DNA of 64,000 bases from Amoebophrya sp. A120 (taxonomy: Eukaryota > Sar > Dinophyceae > Syndiniales > Amoebophryaceae): contig CAJINV010000002.1 in the NCBI GenBank assembly GCA_905178155.1, positions 558,376-622,375 of the forward strand, read 5' to 3'. The position numbers were made by a program, and so were the translations under genes. Below, piece after piece: positions 36,491 to 48,700 of this stretch (positions are counted from its first letter, which is position 1; each line of letters begins with the position of its first letter). The notes under the pieces were generated by a model. That model ran no database searches. It was not told the DNA's origin and worked only from the letters and a program-made list of their open reading frames with translations.

Positions 36491-38354
36491 TAATTTCATC
36501 TCGTTGCCGGTGTCGTGTCTACTGCTTCAAGATGAACTGTAACTGACTGACTGCTGGTGGTGTACAGAAACTGAATTACAAAAAGGTGTACAGTGTATTG
36601 CGAAATCAATTCTTTTAATTTCAAAAGTGTAGTGTACAAAGAGAAACATTACATCGTGAAACAGAAACGGTACAATTGAAAAAGTTCTTTGTTTAATTTT
36701 GTCGACGAGATGAACGGGGACCAGAATCTATAATTTCGACTGCTAAAAGTTATTGTAGCATTTTTGCACGCACAGTCGACTGCATCAAGCACCGCGCTGT
36801 ATCGTCCGAAGTAACTGCGGTGCGCAATTATTTTTTATTTTTGCGACGTAAAAAATTTTAGAGTCGGAAATTCAACGGTCCCCTCGTCGGGTGGCTGAAA
36901 TCGTGGATAAACATAAAATTCAAACAAGCACAGAGACTTCGTCAATATCAATCGCTCTTGTAAAACCGACGAGAAGTTACAAAAGGTGGAGTTTGTGAAG
37001 ATCGCAACAGCAAGATTAAAGTCGATAGAAGCAGGCTGCAGCAACACCTCCCCCAGGTAGTACAGGGACTGCAGAAATAAAGGCACAATTGGAAGAGGTA
37101 AAAGTAATGGCCCCGTTCAGTATTTTTATCACTTTTACGCTTGAAAACAACGACCGATGGCACTGTAGTGGTTCTACTTCTAACTGAGACGGTCAACTTT
37201 TCACTTGCCTCTAGCTTTCAATAGCTTTGGCTTTGCTGCTAGCTTCTACCTAGTGCTTACGGTCGAGTTTTGTCCTTTTATTTGTCTCATCTGTTCTTCT
37301 ATGTATATGCTGCGTCCACCTTTTTTTTTCTAATTGGAAGCCCTTGCCCTTCGCCTTCAATAGCAATAGCTTTTTTCGTATAGCTATAGGATGTGTTCGT
37401 GTACTTACTCAAGCGATCTACATTGAAAGAAGCCGGCTACATGTGCCCGTACAAACTTTTTTCTGTGTTCTTGAAATTGAAATTGTAATTGTTGGAAATA
37501 AAGCTAGCATAGCTTTTCAAACATTCATTGATTGATGTTCTTCTTGTGTGTGGTGCTTTTTTCAATTATACAATGCTGCTGTAGCAGTAGCACCACTACA
37601 CTTCGATGTGCTTTAAATATCAGAAGTACGACTATACTTTTCTGTATTGCACCCTGCTCGGAGGTGTCGGTCTGTATTCTTTCAGGATTTATTTTTTCTT
37701 CCCCTTAGCTTACTGAATCGGTACAACTGGTTCTTCAGATTTTCAGTGCTCGTGCGCTTTTCCTCGTAGTTGCAGTTGGGTATGAAATTATTTCTTCTGA
37801 TTCAGATAAACCCTCATGTAGCAACATAAGTTTGGTTCTTGCATAATTACTAGAATAGTGTACGTGGTGGTAGGTCAACATGGGCGGGTACCTACGACCT
37901 TTTGCTCTGCTGTTGGTACACGGGAACGTCCGTAATGGTAAAAATTGAGAATAAAGTTAAAATTGAAACAGATACAGCAAACCCCCGCCGAACAAGCTCA
38001 ATGGGTTGATTCTGAATAAAAGTTAAAATTGAAAGAGATAGCTGTCGTGGTGCTGTTGTTAAAATTGTTTAAAGTATACTGTGATGGAAATTGTCATCTT
38101 TTCAGAAAATTATTGTGAAGAAAATTAATTTGAGCGGGAAAAAGGACACACTATAATTTGCTGCCCTGGCTGCGTTCAGCGTCTATTCTAGTACGAGGAC
38201 GGGGGGGCATTTGTACAGGGTTTTTGCTACAGAATCAGGCAGAGGACGTCGAGCATTGTATTTTGTTTTGGATTTTGGGTTTGGCACGGCACGACAAGCA
38301 AGAAAACTACACGCAACGAGCCCCAGGGGACGTCGAAGGTGATGCAGTTGCAGT

Positions 38355-38604
38355 TATGAAATGCCAAAGTGTCTGGGTCTGGGGAATACAAACTTGTGAT
38401 GCGCATTTCAGAGCAGAGAAAAATATCTCATGCATGGGCAGCAAAAGTTCCCGCATTCTGTCACCAAAATGGGGGATTTGTCATGCGGATTCGGTATTGC
38501 CAACGCTTCTCGAAACCTGTGACGCTAGAGCTTCCATGCCAGACCTTCTGTGTCATGCAAACGCAGCATAACTCTTCCAGACCCAGACACTTTTGCATCT
38601 GATA
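38355..38604. mobile_element. introner, family B, outside any firm gene
   Basis: B-family ends (CCAAAGTGTCTGGGTCTGG / TTCCAGACCCAGACACTTTT); exact flank GCAGT. No convincing exon on either side, though a plus-strand frame (EDVEHCILFWILGLARHDKQ) runs into it. Confidence 0.85.
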
Positions 38605-38643
38605 GCAGTTATTTACTGCGTATTCGCGTACTGGAGTTCTTCT

Positions 38644-38933
38644 TATCCTGTGTAAAAACGTCCCCACACCATAGTTGTCATGCAAATCTGCATGCTTAAA
38701 ATGTTTCTCATGCGGAGCCCCATGAGAAGCATTTTCTAATGGTGTTTTGAAATTTGTCATGCCCTAATCAGCATGAGAGACTAGATCTGTAATGCTGCTG
38801 AACTAGCTCAAACAGCACTACACTACGCGTCCACATTTGTCATGCGAAACAGCCAAAGCTTGTGGATTTGTCTAGCCGATTCCCCATCTTGACTATGGGG
38901 TGGGTACGTTTTTACATAGGATACTTCTATTCG
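38644..38933. mobile_element. introner, family D, outside any firm gene
   Basis: D-family ends; exact flank CTTCT. Only 39 bp from the previous introner. Either an unrecognised gene lies here or the elements can land between genes. Confidence 0.85.
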
Positions 38934-39315
38934 GGTACTTGCTTTCTACGGGTAGCTGTACTATATTTGGGTAGAGGACTTCTATTCATCGGGTACGTAG
39001 TGCCATAATTGCATTTGTCGTGGTTGGTACATTGTTATTTTTTTCGTCGGGAATTTTTTCCGGTTGTTACAGGAATTTTGTAAAAATACGTTTTGAAGAC
39101 GAGCTCATTTTCCGGACCACTTCGTAGAAAAAGCTTTATGCTAAATTCGAAACAAGCCATAAGTAATACTCGCGCTTTCTGTATTCTTGAATCGATTATA
39201 CTGAAACAGAAACGCTGAAACAAAATTTGGCATCATGCCATACCCTGCGATCATACGCATAGCACATCAGCCGGGAGTTCTTCCTTCTTTACTTAACATT
39301 GGGTAAACGTCTGTG

Positions 39316-39500
39316 TAAAATTTCGATAAAACAGTATAAAATTTTTGCAGCACAAAGGGATCCTCTGCTCCCTGTTGTGATTTTGATTTGTGATAAAACA
39401 GTATAAAATTTGTGAGATTTTTTGAACCGATTGTTCTCCGCGACTGCTGTCGGTACTAGTTCTGTCGGTGTATAAGTTGTTAAAACAGGATAAAATTTTT
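39316..39500 (+). repeat. AT-rich repeat
   Basis: AAACAGTATAAAATTT or a close variant occurs at about 39,329, 39,396 and 39,482. Just downstream of the giant gene's stop; may be part of its 3' region. Confidence 0.55.
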
Positions 39501-39703
39501 GGAAATCGCATAGAGTACTGAGTTCGTCTTGAATTTTTTTGTTGGTCCTGATTCCATATTTGTGTAAACTGTGTAAAATCAAAAGGGTTTGAAATATATT
39601 AAGGCCGTGCAATACAAATTTTTTGTGAAGTAAAGTTCCATCTTCTTGTGCAGGCAAGAACAGCCTGCAATACAACTTCCAGGTCGTGCTTTTCGCACTT
39701 ACT

Positions 39704-42700
39704 TCACAACTGGTAGGTCGGAAGTAAGCACTCCGCTACCCCTGCCCCAGTAGAGACCACATGAGAATCTTCATGCGGGAGGTCTACCGCCGATGCCGAT
39801 GCGGCGTTCATCATCTTGGCGGAACCACGTGCGGGATTGGTGGTAGTGAAACTCCTATCAAATGCAAATATGTCTGGGTCTGGAAGATTGCGAGACTTGT
39901 GATGCAATTTTTCCAAGCTCCACAAAGTCTGTAATGCAGATCTTAGCATCACAAGTTCTGCAGCCCCTTGGCAATGCCTAAACTGCATGAGGAATATCCT
40001 CTCGTCAGTATGGCCAGAAGTAGGCATCTTTTGCGAGTCAGGCAAGACAGATTTTTCTTTTTGTGTGATCCGCAACATGCATTACAAGTTCCCATTCTTC
40101 CAGACCCAAACATATTTGCAATGCATAACTCCTGCCTCCACCAGTCGTCCCTGGCTTTTCCTCCACCTCGCCATCCTCCACTGACATATTCCGAGCTGGA
40201 GATGGACCTGGAACGAGTTTTCCATTCAAAAATCAATTCAAAACGAAAATGCTTGTCCAAGTTTTTGCACATGTAAAAGTAAGATGACATCAAACACCTG
40301 CTGACTCCATGCAGTAAGTTGTAAGCAGCATCGCAACAAACTGGTGCAGAAGTACCTGAGCCCGTATTTGTTTTCGCTTGCAGTTTCATCTCCGGGACGA
40401 GTAGCTGGTCCGGAAAGTTGCCGCACGCCGTGGTCTCCTGCTGGTGCTGCTGGTGAACAAGATCTTTCCTCCGAGGAGGATGTCCCCGGCGTGGGTGGTC
40501 AACTACCTCTCTGCGGTTTTCTATTCTCAACGGCGTCCTCGCGGCGCTCGCGGTCTGATCATCTTCCTGATTGCTCATGGTGCTCATGATCGACAATTTT
40601 TCCTGTCGCGAGTGGTCGATGCTGCCATGATGTCGTCGTGCAGAAGTAATCGGGCTGCAAGACGGGGAGGTAGGCGAAGAAGGTCGTCGTCGTGAACTGG
40701 AACTACTAGAGGTCAGTTTCTCATCCGCCGGCTTCTGTCCTTGTAGTCCAGTCGGGGCTCCTTGTTCCTCACCTACCAAATATAGCCGCCGGGGCGGGGG
40801 TAGTGAGGTCGTGGGCGTTTTTCTGCCGGCCGCAGCCTTGGCCGCGGCTTTGCTTTTTATGGGCTCGCCATACCGCCGCTATGCCACACGGTATGGCGTC
40901 CACTTGGGAAACGTCGCAAATTTTGGCAAATTTCCAAAATTCCTTTCCGAAAGCCAGCCCCGACGCTATGGGGCCGATCCGGGTGCCACGGGGGGCGCCC
41001 AAAAAGCGAAGAAAAACCGGGCCCATAGCATGCGGATTGGCCTTGCGCGTCTGGTACGCTTTTTATTTTTCGCGTTTTTACTTTTCACGCCGGCGCTTTT
41101 TGCAAAGCTCCCCAGGCTCTAAAACCGGCGAAAAGGCGGCCGCTTTCGCGGCCGCCCAAAATGCTCCGAAATCGCGGCCGTTCCCGGCTGTTTCGCTGTT
41201 CTGATTTTCGGCGCGCTTTTTGCGCGCCCCTTTTTGGGCGCCCCAAATCGCCAGAAACCAAGGGGGTGGGCGCCTCAGAAAGGCGCCCCTTTTGCCGGCT
41301 CCCCTGCGTCGTTTTATCAAGTGCGAGTCGATAGTTTTCGACCGGGCTTGTTTGACGGCAAAGCCCCGGCCGCTTGATAATTGCAAATTTTTTATGTCCA
41401 AAAACGCTTCCGCCCGCTTGGAAACTGCCGGTCGTTTTGCTGGCTGGGTGTCAAAAAAACTCCCCGGTTAGAACCGTTCGGTGACCTCACTACATACAAA
41501 GTAGCCCCGCGCTTCTACTCGTCCCTCGAAAACATCGTGCTCCTGCTGCTGCTGCTGGTGAACAAGATGTTCCCTCCCAGGAGGTCCTCGTCCCCGACAA
41601 CGTGGGTGGTCAACTACCTCTTCGGTCCTCGCGGCGCTCGCGGTCCGATCATTTTCCCGATTGCTCAACATGGTGCTCGTGATCGACAATTTTTCCTGCC
41701 GCAAGTCGATACTAGCATGATATCCTCGTGCCGTGGTGATCGGGCTGCCAGACAGGGTAGGCGAAGAAGGTCGTCGTGAACTGGAAGTACTAGAGTTCAG
41801 TTTTTCATCCGCCGGCTTCTGTCCTTGTACTTCAGTCGGAGCTTGATGTTCATCATCCACAAGCAAGCCTCGCGCTTCTACTCGTCCCTCGAAAACATCA
41901 TCGTGCTCCGGCAATACTGCAACGCCGACCTTGCTGTTTCCCCTACCGCCGCCGTCGTGTGGTCCTCGCAAAGGAGAGTCGTGTGAGGAGTCGGAATCGG
42001 AGTTGTCCTCATCTAGTACTCTTTCCTGGTCCCTTCTCTCGCAACTCTCGTCCGTCACTGAAAATTGCTGTACTGCCGCTTTCATCTTCCTTTCCCGTCG
42101 CTGCACGAGAAACAGTGCCACACCGATCCTCGTGGTGGCCACACACCCGGCGAGCAGGAGGGAGAGCACGGGCAGGAAGAGCAATAGGTATCCCACAGAA
42201 AAAAGCTGGCAGGTCTGATTTGTAAATGTAATGCAAAAATAAATAGACAAGACAATCTGTATTGCATATCCGAAGCAAACGCTATGGGGCCGCCCATGGC
42301 CAATTTTTCTATGTATTTATTTTTGCATTACAAATACCAGCCATGCCCCGGCTGACGCCGGGGCGCAAGGCTGTTGGGGCGGGGCAGGACTATTTGCGAA
42401 TCGGGCCACAATGCCACGGGCCCAATATAATGCACGACGAAACACACTGGGTGCCGGGTCCGGCCGCCTGTTTGCGCCGCGCCAACCCGCAGGACCGCTT
42501 GCGCGCTTCCCGCGCCTGCGGGCGCTCTGCGCAGGGGGCAGCTGCAAAGAACACCGGGGGCGAACAGAAGCCGCCCGACGCGAGAGGGTGGCGCGAGAGG
42601 GTGCGCGAGAGGGTGCGCGAGACGGTAGCGCGAGAGGGTTCGGGCCTATGCTTGAAAAGGCCGCAAAAAAACAGCCCTGCCTCGGGCGGATTCGGGTTTT

Positions 42701-45700
42701 TTTACCCCTCTCGCAGACCCTCTTTCTCACCTCTTCCGAGAGGCGTTGCTAATAGTCCGGCTATACTCGCGGGTAGAGGTCGACAGAGGTGGCCGAGAGG
42801 TGGCCCAGAGGGTGCGAGAGAGGTCTCCCCTTATTCGCGCAACCTCTCGGCACCTCTGTCCCCCTCTCGCTTGCCCTCTTTTTTACCTCTCGGCACCCTC
42901 CGAGGCGCTTAGCGGCCCTAAAGGGCGAGCGGTTCGGCGGGCTATACCCGCGCCACCTCTCGCGCACCCTCTCGAACTGCCTCCCGCGCCACCTCTCCAC
43001 CTCTGTCGACCTCTTTTTGGCCTCTTTTGACCTCTGTTTTACCTCCCGGCCACCTCTCGTCTACCCTCTACAAACCCATATTTTCGCATGAATATAATAG
43101 ATAGTAATGACCTGCCAGCTTTTTTCTCTGGGATAATAGGTAAAAGTGGTTGATGGTCCAGGAAGGTTCTGGTGGTTGCTGAGCTTCATCATCTTGAAGA
43201 TCACCTGCTTTTAATATTTCCAAGCTTTTGTTCAACGTTTGTTTTTTTCCTTCCAATTCGCTCCTGCTACCGCTTCTTTGTTCCTTGACGGTGGAGTTGT
43301 TCCCTACCCCATGTTCCCGCGTTTTCGGTCCGTCGTAAAAAGCTGCGGGGTTTTTATAAGCTGCAGAGAAATAGGGTGCAAGACGAGAAACAACACCACC
43401 GGGACCACTTCTACGACTGTCGTTGTCCTCGTGTGTTGCAGATGAGGAAGATGCCGCGGTCGAGGACCAAGTGGAATTTTTCGTCAGCGCCCGATCAAGT
43501 CGCCGGTTTTCTTCATGGACTACATCTCCCATGTTGATAGCAGCGCCGCGCAAGTTCGATCTTCTCTTCTTGCGTGGATGTGCGAGGACTTCTGCTCCTC
43601 CTGGTTCATCCGTTGTACTTGTTGTTGCGCCGCTCATTCGCATGATCTTCCTCCCAACTACATCTGCTGCGTCAAGTAGGGTTTTGCTTGTTGATGTCGA
43701 CGTAGAAGCACCAATCAAACCTGATGGGGGAGGATCTTCAGCAGGCTGCATTGTTCCCTGCACTTCGTGTTCGTCTTCCTCCGGGACAGAAGGCTGATGT
43801 CGAGGAGGTGCTGTAGCTGCTAGAAGTACAACTGCCGCATCAACGGCCTCCTCCCCAGCAACATCGGATTCAGATTCGTCCCCAGTGGACGATTCTGCAT
43901 CATCATCTTGATCTTCTTGCGGCGGCGACTGGTCGGCGTCCTCGTCGTGTAGTGGTGGGTCTGCAGGATCCTTTTCTTCTAGTTCTTCCCCTGGTCGTTC
44001 TGCTTCTTCCGCTTGTTCATCCTCCTCGGACCCAGTCTCGACTGAATCCCCCCCCTGGTCGTGGTCGAGGACCACGTCTTCTCCCAGATCCTCGTCCACA
44101 AAGTCCTCTTGCTCTGGTTGTGACCCCGATATTTTGCTTGTCGTTATTGTTCCACCCGTGGACAACGATTTCTTCGCACCGCCCCGCAAATTGAACTTCT
44201 TCTTGTTTTCCACTGGCACTGGTTGTACTAACTGATTTTCATTCTTCACGTGATCTTGCTCTTGGCCTTCTTCTAGGGCAACATTGCTCGTCCGCGTGGT
44301 GGAGGACGGGATTTGGTGTACTACACCGGCGGGTCCGTCTCGACTACTTTTAATATGATCCGTAGGTAGTTTATCATCGCGACGACCCCCTGCTCCAGAA
44401 CCCGTTGTATTACTAGCTGTTCTTTCACCTCGACCTCCGTGGCCCATGTTGAACAAAATGCTCTCACCTGCTCGTCCCAAGAAGGAAAAAAAGGAACCAG
44501 CGCTCACACCAACATCATGATCCGGAGCGGTTTCTTCATCTCGTTTCTTCATTTTCTCCTCTTGCTCCGTTCTTGGTGGTCGTGTCGCAGTATCTTCCAG
44601 GAACGCAACTCTGCTGGTGCCAGTCACGGAAGTTTGCGTCCTCACGCCACCTCGCAAGTTCGATTTCTTCGTGCGCGACGTGCCGCTAGAAGTAGTACTG
44701 CCGTCCAGGTTCGTTACTGTTCTCGGAGTAGAAGGTCTTTCGTGAGGTGATGCACTAGTCGACGAGGGGGAGGAGTCCTGCGTGAAGATGCTGTCGTTCT
44801 TCTTCTCGTCCTGGGGTGAAGAAGATGATGGTCCTCCAGGAGCTTCCTCCACCGTGGCCGCTCCAGTGGAGGAAAAGGTGGTCAGCAAAAAACTGGTGGC
44901 AGGTGTCAAGTCTTCTTCAACAGGAACAGCCTCTTCTCGTTCCGCATCTACTTGTACGTGTGCAGTTTCAGCTTGTCGTTGTTGTACCACGACCTCAGCT
45001 GGTGCAGCTACAGTGAGTTTTGCGGTTGCTACTTCATTTTTTGCAGCTGCTGCTATTTCTTCTTGTTGCAAGAACCGACTTTTACCACGTTCATCGGGAC
45101 CCGCTCCAGGAAGATCAGGTTCGCCGACATGGGGAGCTGTTGTACTAGACCCCGCTTCAGCCACTTGTACTTCTTCATGTTGATGTTGACCAGGTGCAGG
45201 ATTAAGATGCTGCTCTTCGTTCTCTGTCCCGCTCACCGGATGATTCCTCGCGGTTCCCGGCAGATGAGCTTCCACCTCATCCGCCTCTAACAGGGATGTT
45301 GACGCCCTACTGTCAACATGTCCATCTTCGCTGGATGATGAATGAACACGCACTGTTGATGCAGCAGGAACAGAGGAAGGAGGAGGAGCTACAGCTAGTG
45401 CATCACCTTGATTACTTTCCGGCAGTTTTGAAGATGCTGAAGTTGAAGACCATGTGGATCGTCGTGTAGTTTTTTGCATCATCGAAGACGCAGCTGCTGC
45501 TGCTGCTGCTGAACCCAACGTGTTTTTTTTCTTCTTTTTCTTGTTCTTCCCACCGGAAGTAGTGCCACTTGATGTTCTTGCGGTACTAGTACTAATATCG
45601 CGGTCTAGTTCATCATCATCACCGCCCCCTTCTTCATGATCCTCGTCTTTATTCTTGTTCTATGACAGTGCTCAACTCCCCCTCCCCCTCATTTGTCATG

Positions 45701-48700
45701 CAAAATACCCAAGCCACCCTTTGACTCTTAGCACTGTTTGCATGACACGTTCTGGTTGCCCAAATAGCACTACTTACACTCCAGTGCAAATTTGTCATGC
45801 AAAACCGGCATTCTTGCTTAGGCTGGTATTGCCGTTCATGCGATACAAATGAGGGTGAGGGGGAGTTGTGCACTGTCATATATTCCGGCGGACTTTGCTC
45901 ACGTCCTTCATCCGGAAGGCTGGCCCGACATCGCGGTCAGCAGCTCTCTTCTTGTTCCCCGCAATAGCACCCGCCACGGTCAATCCTGCCGCTCCTGCTC
46001 CGGCAAGTGCGGGATGGTCCGCGACGACTTTGAGGCCGAGGTTGCGGAGCTTGTCGTCGACTTCGCGATCGTACGTCAGGTCGAGTTGCTTCCTCCAAGC
46101 CGGTATCTTGTCCACGTGCTCCGTCAAATCGGTGAGCGCATTTTTCTATGGATAGCAAAAGTATCGCACTTCTACTAGTAGTAGTAGTCGCATTCATGCA
46201 ATACAAATTTCTTTCTCAAGTTAAATCCGCATTACAAATTTTTGTTTCTCATGGTGACGAAATTTGTCATGCGATTTAATATACTAGGACGATGCTTTTG
46301 CATTTCATATTTTCAGTGCAGCGTTTTTTGAATCGTCGGGGCGTAGTTCATCACTGGAAAAGTCAATTGGAGGCTGCGCGCCGCTTTCGATCATCCTGAG
46401 GAAAAACGTCCCCATAGTACCAGAGTCAAGATGGAGAATCTCGTTCGTTCGTTCGTTGTGGATCGGCTCTGCCGACCGGGTAACCCAACGCCTTGCATAT
46501 AAATGACCGACTTAGGCGAACCCCGTTGCGGGCATACAAATTGGCCGTACGGAAGGGCCCTAAGCGCTACATACATAGTTCACCCTAAGCGCCTACCACT
46601 TCGGTCTGGGACCTCGTCTACCTGATCCTGGGGGTCCACAGCGCACTAGCCCTTTGCTAGCATAAACAGACTGGGTTCTAAAAACTGACTTAACTCCCTC
46701 CATCCTTTCAACAGTAAGGCCATCATAAAGGTGCGCTAAAAAAGGTTCGGGGCGCTCCGTACGGAAGGGAGCCTTTCGACGCGGCGTACACTCTCCTGTA
46801 GAGGTTTACGCGGAACACGGATGGGCCGCGCACGCAACTCAGTCGAGGAGGACACACGCTATCCTCAATAACAGAGGCGGTAGTCCCTCACGGCGGCTGG
46901 CCTGTCTGAAGACTGTAAGCCCCACCTCCCATCTTCCCGGTTCGTCAATGACTCGGGCGAGCCATGTTACTTAGACTCCCCGCACATGCAAATATGGGAC
47001 GGCTGGGGGGGTTTAAAAGGTGCTCGCGCCGTTCATGATCTACTATAAAAGAAATAGTCTACTATAAAGAGAATCTGCTAGACAAATCGGCCAACTTTGG
47101 CTGTTTCGCATGACAAGTTTGTGCTCGTAGTGTCATGATCCTGAGTAGCTAGTTTAGCAGCATCACAGATCTAGCATATCATGCTATTTCTAGCATCACA
47201 AATCCCAAAACGCGACTAGAAAAACCTTCTCATGGGGCTTTGCATGAGAAACTTTTTTGGCATGCAAATTTGCATGACAACTCTGGGATGGGGACGTTTT
47301 TACTCAGGATATCGATTTCCTCAAAGTCAACGGGCTGCGGGTATCAAAAGGAAAAATCCCCCCACCCCATATCGAAATGTAAATCTGTGATGCGGGATTT
47401 GTGTACACAAATTGGCTTTGTAGTGCAGGAAGGCATCGCGGCCAGGTCCCCAGACTATGCAGGGGCGTATCGGTCTAGTTGTTCAGCATGGCAAACGGCT
47501 CCGCTTTAGTCCCAACAGCATGACAAATCGCCTCCATAATGGGGGCGAAGCTTTTGCCCTTGTCTTCTTGCAAGACAGACGTGATTTGTGACCTCAAATC
47601 AGCAACAGAAATTTCCGGAGAGATACCTTTTCGATATGGGGAGGGGGGATTTTTCCTCTCAATAGCGGGTGCGGGTCCGCGACTTGCTTGACATAGGCTT
47701 CTATCCTGTGCTTAAAGTATCGCACTCGTATAAAAAAATGCATTACAAATTATTTCCTCAGCATGATAAATAAAGTTTGTAATGCGGATTCAGCTTCAGA
47801 AAAAAATTTGTAATGCATGATTGCAGTTACAGTTAGTACGAGTACGATACTTTTGCACAGGATAGCTTCTATGTTCTCGGTCAACCGGTCTTGGTCGCCT
47901 GGTGACAATCGGTGGTAGAACTTGAAAAATTGTTCCTTGGTGTCGAGGTTCGCCGGCAGGATATGTCCATTATCCTTCAGACCGTCTAGCAGCCGTTTGT
48001 GGAACTCTATTTGCTCCTCGCTCGCCCCAGACCCATTGGCCAACTCGTTATAAAAGAGAAAAAAGAACAAGGCAGGGGGTATCTGTAATGCAAAAATGAA
48101 TTACTAGGCTACACAGAAAAAACTGTCATGGACGGCCCCGCCATAGGATGCTGTTTAGAATCGATCCGCAATTAGATTTAGATTTTCTTTGTGTGTATGT
48201 TTTTGCATTACAAATGTGACGTGCCTGCTTTTTTCTGTGCTGTGATAATCGTCGAATGGAAACCAGTCCTTTGGAAAGTTCTATCCTCTGTAAACACGTC
48301 CCCTCCCCAACATAGTTGTCATGCAATTCAGCATGCTCAAAATGTTTCTCATGCGGAGCCGCATGACAAGCTTTTTCTAGTCGTGTTTTGGAATTTGTTA
48401 TGCTCCAAGCATGGTAATAGGCTAGATCTGTGAAGATGCTGCTGAACAAGCTGAACATTATTGGCCCACTACGAGGACGCTAAAGAACTACTTGTCATGC
48501 GCAACAACCAAAGCTGATTGATTTGTCTAGCAGATTTCCCAGCTTGTTGACTATGGGCGGGGGAACGTTTGTTCTGCTCCGGATAAGTATGCACTGAAAA
48601 AGCATCGTGCTCCTGGTAATTGCAAGAATGCATTACAAATCTTTTTCTGAAGCAAAGTCCGCATTAGAAATCTTTATTTCTCATACTGAGGAAATTTTCT

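Larger units (their letters stand above)
34494..39703. other. 5.2-kb mostly non-coding region
   Basis: Contains the upstream region of the CEP135-like gene, a weak small gene (35.4-36.3 kb), a 43-bp dispersed repeat pair, two introners (38.4-38.9 kb) and an AT-rich repeat at 39.3-39.5 kb. At 36.8-37.1 kb a minus-strand frame (YLGEVLLQPASIDFNLAVAIF, then PPDEGTVEFPTLKFF) might be an exon, but nothing supports it further. Confidence 0.5.

Noticed and set aside
42262-42912. Plus-strand 216-residue frame in the I-introner cargo
   Set aside because: Arg/Pro/Gly-rich composition of repeated GC words, inside a spliced element; no start context or homology.
46442-47068. tRNA or 5S rRNA in the insert
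   Set aside because: No cloverleaf, A/B box or 5S core could be read with confidence.
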